A stretch of DNA of 8,494 bases, from assembly GCA_003454605.1 (NCBI GenBank), contig DMKD01000035.1:22042-30535 (forward strand). Reading direction: 5' to 3'. The notes under the pieces were generated by a model. That model had not been told where the DNA came from and made no database searches. It saw only the letters and a program-made list of their open reading frames with translations. Numbering within the stretch: position 1 is the stretch's first letter; every line of letters begins with the position of its first letter. This DNA comes from Spirochaeta sp. (lineage in GTDB: Bacteria > Spirochaetota > Spirochaetia > UBA9216). Shown piece after piece: positions 1 to 7,069 of the stretch. The position numbers and the translations under genes were made by a program.

Positions 1-1271
1 AGGGTTTTCAAATGAAAATGGCGGTAATTGCTTTTATCCGGAGTTCCGTCCTTGAACGATACAAGCGAGGCCGCTGGATACTTGCCTGAAAGCTGTGCTA
101 TATCAAAGCCTTCAATCCTCCGGGGCAGCTTAACCAGGCCCAGAACACTCTTGAGTGCTGAGAGCCCCTCTTCGTTCTTAACCTGACGTTTCCGTTTTGC
201 GATATCCTGCCAGGCATTTTCTTCCGCCATTTTGAGTATTGATTTATTCTGACCTTTCTCGGGAAATACTAAGCCGGGCCGGGCATTCTTTTCTTTTCGG
301 AAAAAGTCCTTTATCAGCTCGAGACTTATCAGTCTGGAAAAAAATATCTCGTGCGGAATCTCATCAAGATCGGAATAATACTGGATAATAAACTGTTCAA
401 GTGCCTCTTCATCCGTCGAGACAAACTCGGTCCGGTAGAGATCACGCCCCGTCAGTCTTCCCTCCCGCATCTGAAAGACCGCAAAGGTATAGAGATTCTC
501 AAATGATGAGAATGAAATGTAGTCACGCTGCTGATCGTTGAAATCAATTATTCTTTGATTGAACTCTTCAATCAAACCTTCCGCTGCCATGAAGGCATCC
601 CTGAATTCGGCAGCCCGTTCATACTCCCGGCCCAGGCTGGCTTCAGACATCTTATCTTTTAACCAGTTCAACAGGCTGTCATTGTCGCCCGAGAGCAGGT
701 CTTCAACCTGTGAAACAATCTTTCCGTAATCCTCTACTGAAATCTTGCCGACGCAGGGCGCCGAACAGCGGCCGATGTGATAATAGAGACAGGGATTGTC
801 CCTCTTTTTCAGAGCACCCCGGCATTTTCTGAGCTTGAACATCTTATCAATTGTCTCGATATAGATATTCAGGAGCCCGGCTGAAGAAAAAGGACCAAAA
901 TACTTCGATCCGTCCCGGATTATCCTTCTTGTCTTAAAAACCCTCGGGTAATCCTCTTTTGTTATCCTGACGACTGGATAACTTTTACCGTCCTTAAGCC
1001 GGATATTATATCGCGGTGTCCATTTTTTGATCAGGATGTTCTCAAGCAGCAGGGCTTCATACTCTGACTCGGTGACTATAGTTTCAATATCATTAATTTT
1101 GGATACAAGAACTGTGGTTTTCGGATCTCTGTTCCTGAGAAAATAGGAACTTACCCGCTTTTTGAGATTTACAGCCTTTCCGACATAGATAATTTTACCG
1201 CTTTTGTCCTTCATCAGATAAACCCCTGAAGATTCGGGGAATTCCCGGACGGCAGCCTTTAATCTTTCCAT
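1..1271 (-). CDS. uvrC: Excinuclease ABC subunit C (UvrC), 3' end cut off by the window edge
   Basis: UvrC makes the two incisions flanking a DNA lesion in UvrABC nucleotide excision repair. I translated 423 codons by hand from the minus strand and met no stop; the family is usually about 600 aa, so roughly 70% is present. Domains in order: a GIY-YIG nuclease at residues ~13-95 (GVYLMKD at 16-22, IIYVGKA at 27-33); a four-cysteine cluster C150, C161, C169, C173 with the spacing known to hold an iron-sulfur cluster in UvrC; a UVR motif near 205-240 (EYERAAEFRD) that contacts UvrB; and the start of the RNase H-like C-terminal nuclease, with the expected catalytic Asp in EGFDIAQ (D390). The final helix-hairpin-helix domains lie outside the window. 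The ATG at 1271 gives the usual UvrC start (MERLK then FPESSGVYL). No Shine-Dalgarno is obvious before it. It is divergent from the LamG gene. Confidence 0.96.
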   Translation of the reverse strand, partial: MERLKAAVREFPESSGVYLMKDKSGKIIYVGKAVNLKKRVSSYFLRNRDPKTTVLVSKINDIETIVTESEYEALLLENILIKKWTPRYNIRLKDGKSYPVVRITKEDYPRVFKTRRIIRDGSKYFGPFSSAGLLNIYIETIDKMFKLRKCRGALKKRDNPCLYYHIGRCSAPCVGKISVEDYGKIVSQVEDLLSGDNDSLLNWLKDKMSEASLGREYERAAEFRDAFMAAEGLIEEFNQRIIDFNDQQRDYISFSSFENLYTFAVFQMREGRLTGRDLYRTEFVSTDEEALEQFIIQYYSDLDEIPHEIFFSRLISLELIKDFFRKEKNARPGLVFPEKGQNKSILKMAEENAWQDIAKRKRQVKNEEGLSALKSVLGLVKLPRRIEGFDIAQLSGKYPAASLVSFKDGTPDKSNYRHFHLKT

Positions 1272-1339
1272 AACAATACTGATTATAAGATAATGATTTA
1301 ATGGTATTCGGTCTACAATCCGATTATTAATAAGAAGCT
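1272..1339. promoter_or_regulatory. Divergent intergenic region with candidate -10 elements on both strands
   Basis: These 68 AT-rich bases separate the divergent starts of uvrC (minus) and the LamG gene (plus), so both promoters should lie here or overlap the genes. On the minus strand a perfect TATAAT occupies 1282-1287, only 10 bases upstream of the uvrC ATG. On the plus strand TACAAT at 1314-1319 lies about 20 bases upstream of the LamG ATG. Neither has a convincing TTGACA-type -35 at 16-18 bases, so the calls rest on the -10 hexamers and position alone. If the minus-strand -10 is real, the uvrC transcript would have almost no leader. Confidence 0.4.
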
Positions 1340-2842
1340 ATGTACACTAAAAAGATTATTATAATTATTATGATGTTTACCGTTGCGGCCGGTGCCCTCT
1401 TCTCCGAGCAGATTCAAATAGGGGGCTCGGCAGGATGGGGCGGTCTATACAGCATGGAAACGGGCATCAGCGGTCCTGAAGGCGCCTCATACCTTCATCT
1501 GGCCGATAGTGAATACCGCCTTAGTGCCGACACTGAGCTGCTGTTTCATTTCAACAGTGCTATATCGGATGAAAGCGGTAATTACACCGTGAAACGAAAT
1601 ACAGGCGTTGTGGTTTCACCGAAGCTCGCAAAAAAAGGCGGCGGTTCGGCCGTGTTCACCGGTGAGCAGACCTTTATAGAGCTTATTCCCGATGAAACAG
1701 CGGCATTCGCGGCAGGAAGCGGCAGGCTGAACGATTTTTCAATAGAATTCTGGCTGAATCCGGCCAGACTCTCCGAAGGCGAAACGATTGTCCGCTGGCG
1801 CGGGGCAACTGATGCAGCCGGAGAAGCGGGTGACGAGCCCCTTCAGCAGGAGATTCTCTGTGCAGTTTCGGGAAGAGATCTCTTTTGGGAACTAAAAAAT
1901 ATCTTTCTGACTCCTGAACTCGGCCCCACCTCCTTTGTGCTTGAGTCATCACGCTCTCTGATTCCAAAGAGATGGCATCACCATATGCTTCGCTACCATG
2001 ACGAGACGGGGCTGCTTGAATATCTTATAGACGGAATACCCGAAGACATTACCTACACAAGCCGCGGCGGCACCGAGGAGCAGGAAATATTCTACCCCTA
2101 CATAGGGGCGGCAAAGGCTTCGGGTTTCATGATCGGTCGCGGTTTTACCGGTTTTATTGATGAGCTTAGGATTACAAACTCGTTTGCAGAACCCTTGCTG
2201 AATAAATACAGCATGAACAGCGGTACTGCCGTGACCGGAATTATCGATCTCGGCAATTATGATTCGCGTTTTCTCAATATTCAATCAAAGAGCAGACTGG
2301 AGGGAAAGACCCAGATCTACTATTATTACAGGATATCCAATAGATATTTTCTGCCTGACACAGAATATCCCCGATGGAACCAGTTCTCGGCAGGAGAGAT
2401 GCTGCCGCCCGATGTGAAAGGCCGCTATCTGCAGATAATGACCGAGCTGTTTCCCGACGGCACCGGGTCAAACAGTCCGCAGCTTCAGGAGTTCACCCTC
2501 GAGTTCAGCAGAAATCTTCCTCCTGTACCTCCGGCATACATATCAGGAGAAGCCGGCAGCGGTAAAGCCGTATTAAACTGGCAGCCGGTTACCGACGCTG
2601 ATATCGGCGGATACAAAATCTATTACGGATATAAACCCGGGATGTATTTCGGTCATGACTCAGCCGCTGGGAACTCACCGATCGATGCAGGAAATGCCCT
2701 CAATTTTGAAATGGAAGGTCTTGAGAATGGTAAACTTTATTATTTTGCTATAACATCATATGATAATGCAGAGATCCCCCATGAAAGTGTTTTTTCGAGG
2801 GAGATAAGTATCAGACCATCAGCAATTATCAGGGATCAATAA
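1340..2842 (+). CDS. Exported LamG-like / fibronectin type III domain protein
   Basis: This is a predicted secreted or envelope protein of 500 aa that probably binds a carbohydrate or protein ligand; no enzymatic motif is seen. Residues 1-22 form a signal peptide: YTKK, an isoleucine-rich hydrophobic core, then AAGALFS before EQIQ. There is no lipobox cysteine, so it does not look like a lipoprotein. Residues ~64-282 fit a concanavalin-like LamG fold (ELLFHFN, FSIEFWLNP, RWHHHMLRY, LEYLIDG, GFIDELRITN). Residues ~297-390 form a second beta-rich module ending GRYLQIMTELFPDGTG...SPQLQEFTLEFS, a pattern common beside LamG domains. Residues ~403-492 are a fibronectin type III domain (AVLNWQPV, IGGYKIYYGY, LENGKLYYFAITSYD). 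The start is preceded by only a weak AAGAAG, but the charged-then-hydrophobic N-terminus supports it. It heads the run of four plus-strand genes and its stop overlaps the next start by one base. The ligand is unknown. Confidence 0.85.
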   Translation: MYTKKIIIIIMMFTVAAGALFSEQIQIGGSAGWGGLYSMETGISGPEGASYLHLADSEYRLSADTELLFHFNSAISDESGNYTVKRNTGVVVSPKLAKKGGGSAVFTGEQTFIELIPDETAAFAAGSGRLNDFSIEFWLNPARLSEGETIVRWRGATDAAGEAGDEPLQQEILCAVSGRDLFWELKNIFLTPELGPTSFVLESSRSLIPKRWHHHMLRYHDETGLLEYLIDGIPEDITYTSRGGTEEQEIFYPYIGAAKASGFMIGRGFTGFIDELRITNSFAEPLLNKYSMNSGTAVTGIIDLGNYDSRFLNIQSKSRLEGKTQIYYYYRISNRYFLPDTEYPRWNQFSAGEMLPPDVKGRYLQIMTELFPDGTGSNSPQLQEFTLEFSRNLPPVPPAYISGEAGSGKAVLNWQPVTDADIGGYKIYYGYKPGMYFGHDSAAGNSPIDAGNALNFEMEGLENGKLYYFAITSYDNAEIPHESVFSREISIRPSAIIRDQ

Positions 2843-5271
2843 TGACAGACGACCTTTTTACCCGCTCCAGATACGCGCTTCTAACCGGCGATCTTGTACA
2901 GGCAGAAACCCTATGCCTCCAGCTCGTTGAACGTCAGCCTTCGAATACTAACGCTCATCTGCTCTTGGGCAGCATCTACATCAAGGAAGGCAAGCTTCAA
3001 AGCGCGCAGAAGATCTTTGAAACCCTGACAGATGCTGAACCCGATAATGCCGATGCGTGGATCGACGCAGCCCTTGTCTATCAGAAACGCGGAAAGCTTA
3101 AAACAGCCCTGAATGCCGCACAGAAAGCATATAAGCTCGCAGATGATCGAGCCGATATCATTTTCAATATCGGTAATATTCACCGACAGCTTGGTGAACT
3201 CACAAAGGCTGAGGAAATCTATAACCTGGCCATACGCAAAAATTCGAACTTCATTTCATCATACAACAATCTTGCCCTGCTTCTCTTTAACGCCGGCAGG
3301 CACAGCGAAGCAGAGGATGTTCTGGAACGCGGCCTGCTGATTGACGAAAATAACCCCGGCCTTCATTTCAACCTCGCGAATCTGTATTCAGTCAGGGGAA
3401 ATTATGATTTGGCGGCTGGAGAATACCGCACAGCCTTGAAGATCAATCCCGGATGGGAGGAATGTCTGCTTAATCTCGGCGATCTGCTTAAAAAGGAGCA
3501 GCCCGAGGAAGCAGCGAGGATGTACCGGAAGGTAATGGATCTCTCTCCTGATTCACAGGATGCTAAATGTAAACTCGGAGAGATTGTTTTTGAAGGTGGA
3601 AACCATGAGGAAGCCGAGGTAATCTTTACAAGGATTATCACTGAAACCCCGCTTTATACCCCTGCCGCTGTAAATCTTGCTGCTGTATACTATGCTGAAA
3701 AACGTCTATCTGAGGCGGAAAAGCTGCTGCGCGAACACCAGGAGAATGATCCGGACAATCTTGAACTCAGACTTCTGCTGGGAAACCTCCTGCTTGAAAC
3801 CGGAAAATACAATGAGGCATTTACCAATATCCGCTTCGTTCTCGACCGCAACCAGAATGAAAGCCGCGCGTGGTTTTCCCTTGCCAGACAGTTCAGCCTC
3901 AGCGGAAAGAAAGACCGGGCGCTTAATACCTACCGCAAAGGGCTCAAGATCAACCCCGATGCTCATGCAGCAAGGCTGCAGCTTGCCCTACTGCTGAAGA
4001 GTCTGAATAAAATAGACGGAGCAATCACTGAATGTGAATATATCTATAAAAAGAATCCGGAGGATCTGGCTCCCGCACTCCTGTTGGCCAAGCTTTATAT
4101 CGAGAAGCATGAATATAAAAAGGCAGCTGATATTCTTGAAGCTTTGACTGATGCAAATCCGGAAGACATCAAGCTGCTGCAGATGTATGCGGAGACGGCA
4201 AAAAAAGCAGGCCTCACCGAAAAAGCGCTGAAGGCTGCTGAGAAACTGGCGGCTGCCCGGAATGAAGATGAAGACGACTTTGATCTCGATGAACTTAATG
4301 AAGATTTACAGCGTTTCGACGAAATGGCGGTTGAATACGCAAATGAATACGGCAACCGCTGGAATAAGAATCTGAGGGCTCTTGCAGGCCTCATAGACGT
4401 AAAACCGCAGGTTCATGAAGAAGGCAGCTTTCTTTTCGACGGTCTGCAGGATATCGCCGGAGAATATGTTCCGATCCTCGATGTCGGCGGCATAGATCCC
4501 GTTATTCTTTTCGACGAGGAGGAAGATTTTCTCACCCTTACTGATGAAGATGAGTTCATTCCGCCGCCCGAGGAGGACGAAGATGAACCGGAGGAGGAGA
4601 TTGCCGCAGTGCCTGTACCGCCCCAGCAGCCGGCTCAGGGCTCTTCTGAACAGGCTCCGCCGCTACCTGAGCCATCGGCGCCCCAATCCCCGCCGCCGCA
4701 GGCTTCCCCACCTCAGACACCGCCTGCGCCGCCTGCGCCGCCTATTAATTTCGGAAGTCCGCTGACGATAAAGCTGGAAACACCGCCGATAGTTGTGCAG
4801 CAGATCTCGCCGCCGGAGCCGGAGTTGGAATTGGAAGAGAAAGAGGAAGAGGAAGAAGAACCGATTACAGAAGAAGAAGACTTCATTCAAAGTGAAGATC
4901 CTGATACCCCGAAGCAGGAGGAAGAAGATAATCTCTTCGGCTACCTCGATAAACTCACAAATTTTCTGCCTTTGGATAAGCGGGATGAATACGTTAATTC
5001 AGATACACGCCTTAAACTCGCCGCACTTAAAAAGAAGATGGATGGAGATCCGGGGCTTATCTCAAAAATTCAAAGCAGAAGAGGTAAAGAGGTTCCGGAG
5101 GAAGTTGTAAAACCTATAAAATTGACAAAATCCAAAATTGGTAATACCCTGAACTTTATGACCGGCCTAACAGATGCACTCCCCGATGCAAAGATTGCCG
5201 AGTCTCTCGGCGACAAAATCAAGGATATACTCAGCCGGCTTAATTCGGAAAAGGAAAAACTTGATGATTAA
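2842..5271 (+). CDS. Large TPR-repeat protein with acidic/proline-rich tail
   Basis: This 809-aa protein is probably a cytoplasmic scaffold; no signal peptide or membrane segment is visible. Residues ~3-473 are a continuous solenoid of about 14 tetratricopeptide repeats of ~34 aa with the usual G/A, Y/F, A and P positions (for example LLLGSIYIKEGKLQSAQKIF, FNLANLYSVRGNYDLAAGEY, LNTYRKGLKINPD). A strongly acidic stretch begins at 474. Residues 530-570 carry four hydrophobic-then-acidic bits (FLFD, ILDV, ILFD, FLTLTD). Residues 589-634 are very proline- and alanine-rich, ~657-697 are glutamate-rich, and 698-809 are predicted helical with a duplicated motif (LTNFLP and LTDALP). TPRs bind partner proteins; the partner here is unknown. 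The ATG overlaps the LamG stop in a TAATG arrangement with AGGGA at 2831-2835 as ribosome binding site, suggesting coupled translation. The tail is low-complexity and could be a variable or disordered linker. Confidence 0.88.
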   Translation: MTDDLFTRSRYALLTGDLVQAETLCLQLVERQPSNTNAHLLLGSIYIKEGKLQSAQKIFETLTDAEPDNADAWIDAALVYQKRGKLKTALNAAQKAYKLADDRADIIFNIGNIHRQLGELTKAEEIYNLAIRKNSNFISSYNNLALLLFNAGRHSEAEDVLERGLLIDENNPGLHFNLANLYSVRGNYDLAAGEYRTALKINPGWEECLLNLGDLLKKEQPEEAARMYRKVMDLSPDSQDAKCKLGEIVFEGGNHEEAEVIFTRIITETPLYTPAAVNLAAVYYAEKRLSEAEKLLREHQENDPDNLELRLLLGNLLLETGKYNEAFTNIRFVLDRNQNESRAWFSLARQFSLSGKKDRALNTYRKGLKINPDAHAARLQLALLLKSLNKIDGAITECEYIYKKNPEDLAPALLLAKLYIEKHEYKKAADILEALTDANPEDIKLLQMYAETAKKAGLTEKALKAAEKLAAARNEDEDDFDLDELNEDLQRFDEMAVEYANEYGNRWNKNLRALAGLIDVKPQVHEEGSFLFDGLQDIAGEYVPILDVGGIDPVILFDEEEDFLTLTDEDEFIPPPEEDEDEPEEEIAAVPVPPQQPAQGSSEQAPPLPEPSAPQSPPPQASPPQTPPAPPAPPINFGSPLTIKLETPPIVVQQISPPEPELELEEKEEEEEEPITEEEDFIQSEDPDTPKQEEEDNLFGYLDKLTNFLPLDKRDEYVNSDTRLKLAALKKKMDGDPGLISKIQSRRGKEVPEEVVKPIKLTKSKIGNTLNFMTGLTDALPDAKIAESLGDKIKDILSRLNSEKEKLDD
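4722..4739 (+). repeat. Two-unit 9-base tandem repeat inside the proline-rich tail
   Basis: The unit GCCTGCGCC occurs twice head to tail and is followed by a further GCC; in the reading frame it encodes Pro-Pro-Ala units. It lies in a longer run of CCG/CCT/GCG codons. Because the unit is a multiple of three, gain or loss of copies would change tail length without shifting the frame. Confidence 0.7.
5248..5255 (+). promoter_or_regulatory. Ribosome binding site that fixes the start of the HDOD gene
   Basis: GGAAAAGGA-type purine sequence ends 8 bases before ATG 5264. The same frame is open further upstream to another ATG at 5174, but that would extend 90 bases into the TPR gene and add residues unlike any HDOD N-terminus. 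The 5264 start gives MIKAIEKFIDKMPSLPATVS, the expected beginning of the family. Confidence 0.65.
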
Positions 5272-6118
5272 AGCAATTGAGAAGTTTATAGATAAGATGC
5301 CCAGCCTTCCCGCTACCGTAAGCAGAGTAATGGAGATATGCGATGATCCGGCTACATCCCCTGCAGATTTAAACAAAGTAGTCGGTCTAGATCCGGTTCT
5401 CATGGGCAAGGTAATGCAGCTTATCAATTCAGCTTACTACGGTAGACCGAACAAGATTACATCCCTTGTCAGAGCGATAATCCTTCTGGGGCTAAATACA
5501 GTAAAAAATCTGGCCCTCAGCACGGCCGTACTTGGAAACCTCTCATCCGATCATGCGAACGATATTCTGAATATGGACGGCTTCTGGGAACATTCGCTCT
5601 GTACTGGTGTAATTGCAAAGAAGATCGCCGCCGCCACCAGAATAGATCCCAAACTACATGAAGAATACTTCATCGCCGGGCTTCTGCATGATATCGGGAA
5701 AATTCCATATACAAACTGCTTTCCTCAGGAATATCTCACCGCAATCTCAAAATCCGACCTTAATAACACTCCGCTTCACAAGGTTGAAACAGAACTCTTT
5801 GGTTTCGATCATCAGGAAATAGGAGCATTGATTACGAAACACTGGAAGATAGAGGGTGCAATCAGAAACGCAGTAGAATTTCACCATAGGTCGAATGAAT
5901 ATGAAGGTGAGAACAAGTCGCTCGTTTACGCTGTGGCCGTTGCTGATTACCTCTCCTTATATCTCGAACGGGGTTTTGCCGGAAACCGCCATCCAGTTGA
6001 ACCGGAATCCTTCGTCTATGATGCTCTGGGTATCAGTTTTGATCAGCTTGAGGCAATGAGTGATGAAATTAAAAAAGAGATAGATAAAGCAAGAGTCTTT
6101 TTGAAAATTTCTCAATAA
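5264..6118 (+). CDS. HDOD domain protein with intact His-Asp motif
   Basis: This is a 284-aa cytoplasmic protein of the HDOD family, a branch of the HD/PDEase superfamily found in bacterial signalling proteins; the biochemical role is unproven for most members. The HDOD core covers residues ~10-210: MPSLPATVSRVMEI (12-25), ADLNKVVGLDPVLMGKVMQL (34-53), INSAYYG (54-60), then VRAIILLGLNTVKNLALST (69-87). H110, H142-D143 (LLHDIGKIP), H183 (FDHQEIGALI), H207-H208 (VEFHHR) and D228 (VADY) fall where metal-binding residues lie in HD-type phosphohydrolases, so a bound metal is possible. A GYP motif is absent, so it is not a standard HD-GYP cyclic-di-GMP phosphodiesterase. There is no attached receiver, PAS or GGDEF domain. 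The start overlaps the TPR gene stop by 8 bases, which implies translational coupling, and the MBL gene follows. It could act as a phosphohydrolase or as a binding scaffold; I cannot decide from sequence. Confidence 0.9.
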   Translation: MIKAIEKFIDKMPSLPATVSRVMEICDDPATSPADLNKVVGLDPVLMGKVMQLINSAYYGRPNKITSLVRAIILLGLNTVKNLALSTAVLGNLSSDHANDILNMDGFWEHSLCTGVIAKKIAAATRIDPKLHEEYFIAGLLHDIGKIPYTNCFPQEYLTAISKSDLNNTPLHKVETELFGFDHQEIGALITKHWKIEGAIRNAVEFHHRSNEYEGENKSLVYAVAVADYLSLYLERGFAGNRHPVEPESFVYDALGISFDQLEAMSDEIKKEIDKARVFLKISQ

Positions 6119-6126
6119 TCAGCACA

Positions 6127-6133
6127 GGGGAGG
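6127..6133 (+). promoter_or_regulatory. Strong ribosome binding site of the MBL-fold gene
   Basis: GGGGAGG lies 7 bases before the ATG at 6141, in the 22-base gap after the HDOD stop. It is the best Shine-Dalgarno match of the plus-strand run and supports both the start and independent, efficient initiation. Confidence 0.75.
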
Positions 6134-6140
6134 CATATTA

Positions 6141-7055
6141 ATGAAGGTTAAATTCTGGGGAGTCAGAGGCTCCACTCCATGTCCCGGACCGGATACCGTC
6201 AGAATCGGCGGTAATACCTCCTGTATTGAATTACGCTATGGAAATGAAGAGGAACTGATTATCATAGATGCCGGCTCGGGAATCAGACTCTTAGGCAATC
6301 ATCTAATGAAAAGCGGCAGCTGTCCGAAAAAGATCAAGATATTTCTCACTCATACCCATTCTGATCACATCATGGGCCTGCCCTACTTTACCCCGATCTA
6401 TATCCCCGGGTTTACAATTGACATCTACGGTCCGGTAACCTATGAAGAGGAAGGACTTGAAAAAATTATTTCAGACCAATTCTCATACAGATATTTCCCG
6501 GTCAAACATTCCGAGCTCAGTGCCGAAATGACCTATCATCATCTTCAGCAGACCGAGTTGAATTTCGGCGATCTTAAGGTTTCAACCCATTATCTTAATC
6601 ATCCCATTCTCACCCTTGGATATCGTTTCGAATATGACGGGAAGGTAATCAGCACAGCCTATGATACCGAACCATTCTTCAACCTATTTCCCGAGGATCC
6701 GGAAGATCCTTCCTACGACGAATTCGCGGCCACGGAAGGAAAACTTGCGGCTTCAGAAGCGAATGAAGAAATCAACAGCTTTCTTGAAGGCTCGGACATT
6801 CTCATCCATGACAGCCAGTATACCGGCGAAGAGCTAAGCACAAAATACAGGGGATGGGGCCACTCATCTTTCGAATGGACGGTAAAACTTGCCGGAGAAA
6901 ACGATGTTAAAAAACTCCTGTTTTTCCATCATGCCATGGAGCGTACAGATCAGGAACTTGAATCACTGCTGGAGAGCTATCGAAAAAATGATGCCGCAGA
7001 TTATCCTGATCTGAAGATAGATCTGGCACGTGAAGGCAATATCGAGGAATGCTGA
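6141..7055 (+). CDS. Metallo-beta-lactamase-fold hydrolase
   Basis: This is a 304-aa cytoplasmic member of the MBL superfamily, in the branch that opens with FWGVRGSTPCPGPDTVRIGG (5-24) and includes PhnP-, RNase Z- and cyclic-nucleotide phosphodiesterase-like proteins. Metal ligands are all visible: HTHSDH at 71-76, H154 in NHPILTLGYR, D175 in AYDTEP, D224 in IHDSQY, and HH at 263-264; H241 in GHSSFEW is a likely extra active-site residue. The enzyme is therefore expected to be an active zinc hydrolase on a phosphodiester or similar substrate, but the substrate cannot be read from sequence. An acidic, helical insert at ~184-218 (EDPEDPSYDEF onwards) separates the D175 strand from the D224 strand. 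It is the last gene of the plus-strand run and ends 14 bases from the convergent sixA stop, so little room exists for a separate terminator. Confidence 0.9.
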   Translation: MKVKFWGVRGSTPCPGPDTVRIGGNTSCIELRYGNEEELIIIDAGSGIRLLGNHLMKSGSCPKKIKIFLTHTHSDHIMGLPYFTPIYIPGFTIDIYGPVTYEEEGLEKIISDQFSYRYFPVKHSELSAEMTYHHLQQTELNFGDLKVSTHYLNHPILTLGYRFEYDGKVISTAYDTEPFFNLFPEDPEDPSYDEFAATEGKLAASEANEEINSFLEGSDILIHDSQYTGEELSTKYRGWGHSSFEWTVKLAGENDVKKLLFFHHAMERTDQELESLLESYRKNDAADYPDLKIDLAREGNIEEC

Positions 7056-7069
7056 TTTAAGATTTACTG

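Noticed and set aside
1683..2471. Minus-strand open frames within the LamG gene
   Set aside because: No domain or ribosome binding site; the plus-strand frame has a signal peptide and two recognisable extracellular domains.
2911..4394. Several open frames antisense to, or out of frame with, the TPR gene (for example 3402-3641, 3706-3966 and 4095-4394 on the minus strand)
   Set aside because: They are shadows of a strong repeat-protein gene: low-complexity translations, no ribosome binding sites and no recognisable domain, while the plus-strand frame shows regular TPR periodicity.
4544..5110. Arginine-rich open frames in both strands over the proline/glutamate-rich tail
   Set aside because: Arg-rich runs are the expected frame-shifted reading of CCG/GCC and GAA/GAG codon repeats; no start signals or family resemblance.
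5174..5263. Upstream 30-codon extension of the HDOD protein
   Set aside because: It lies fully inside the TPR coding sequence, lacks similarity to HDOD N-termini, and the ATG at 5264 has a suitable purine ribosome binding site.
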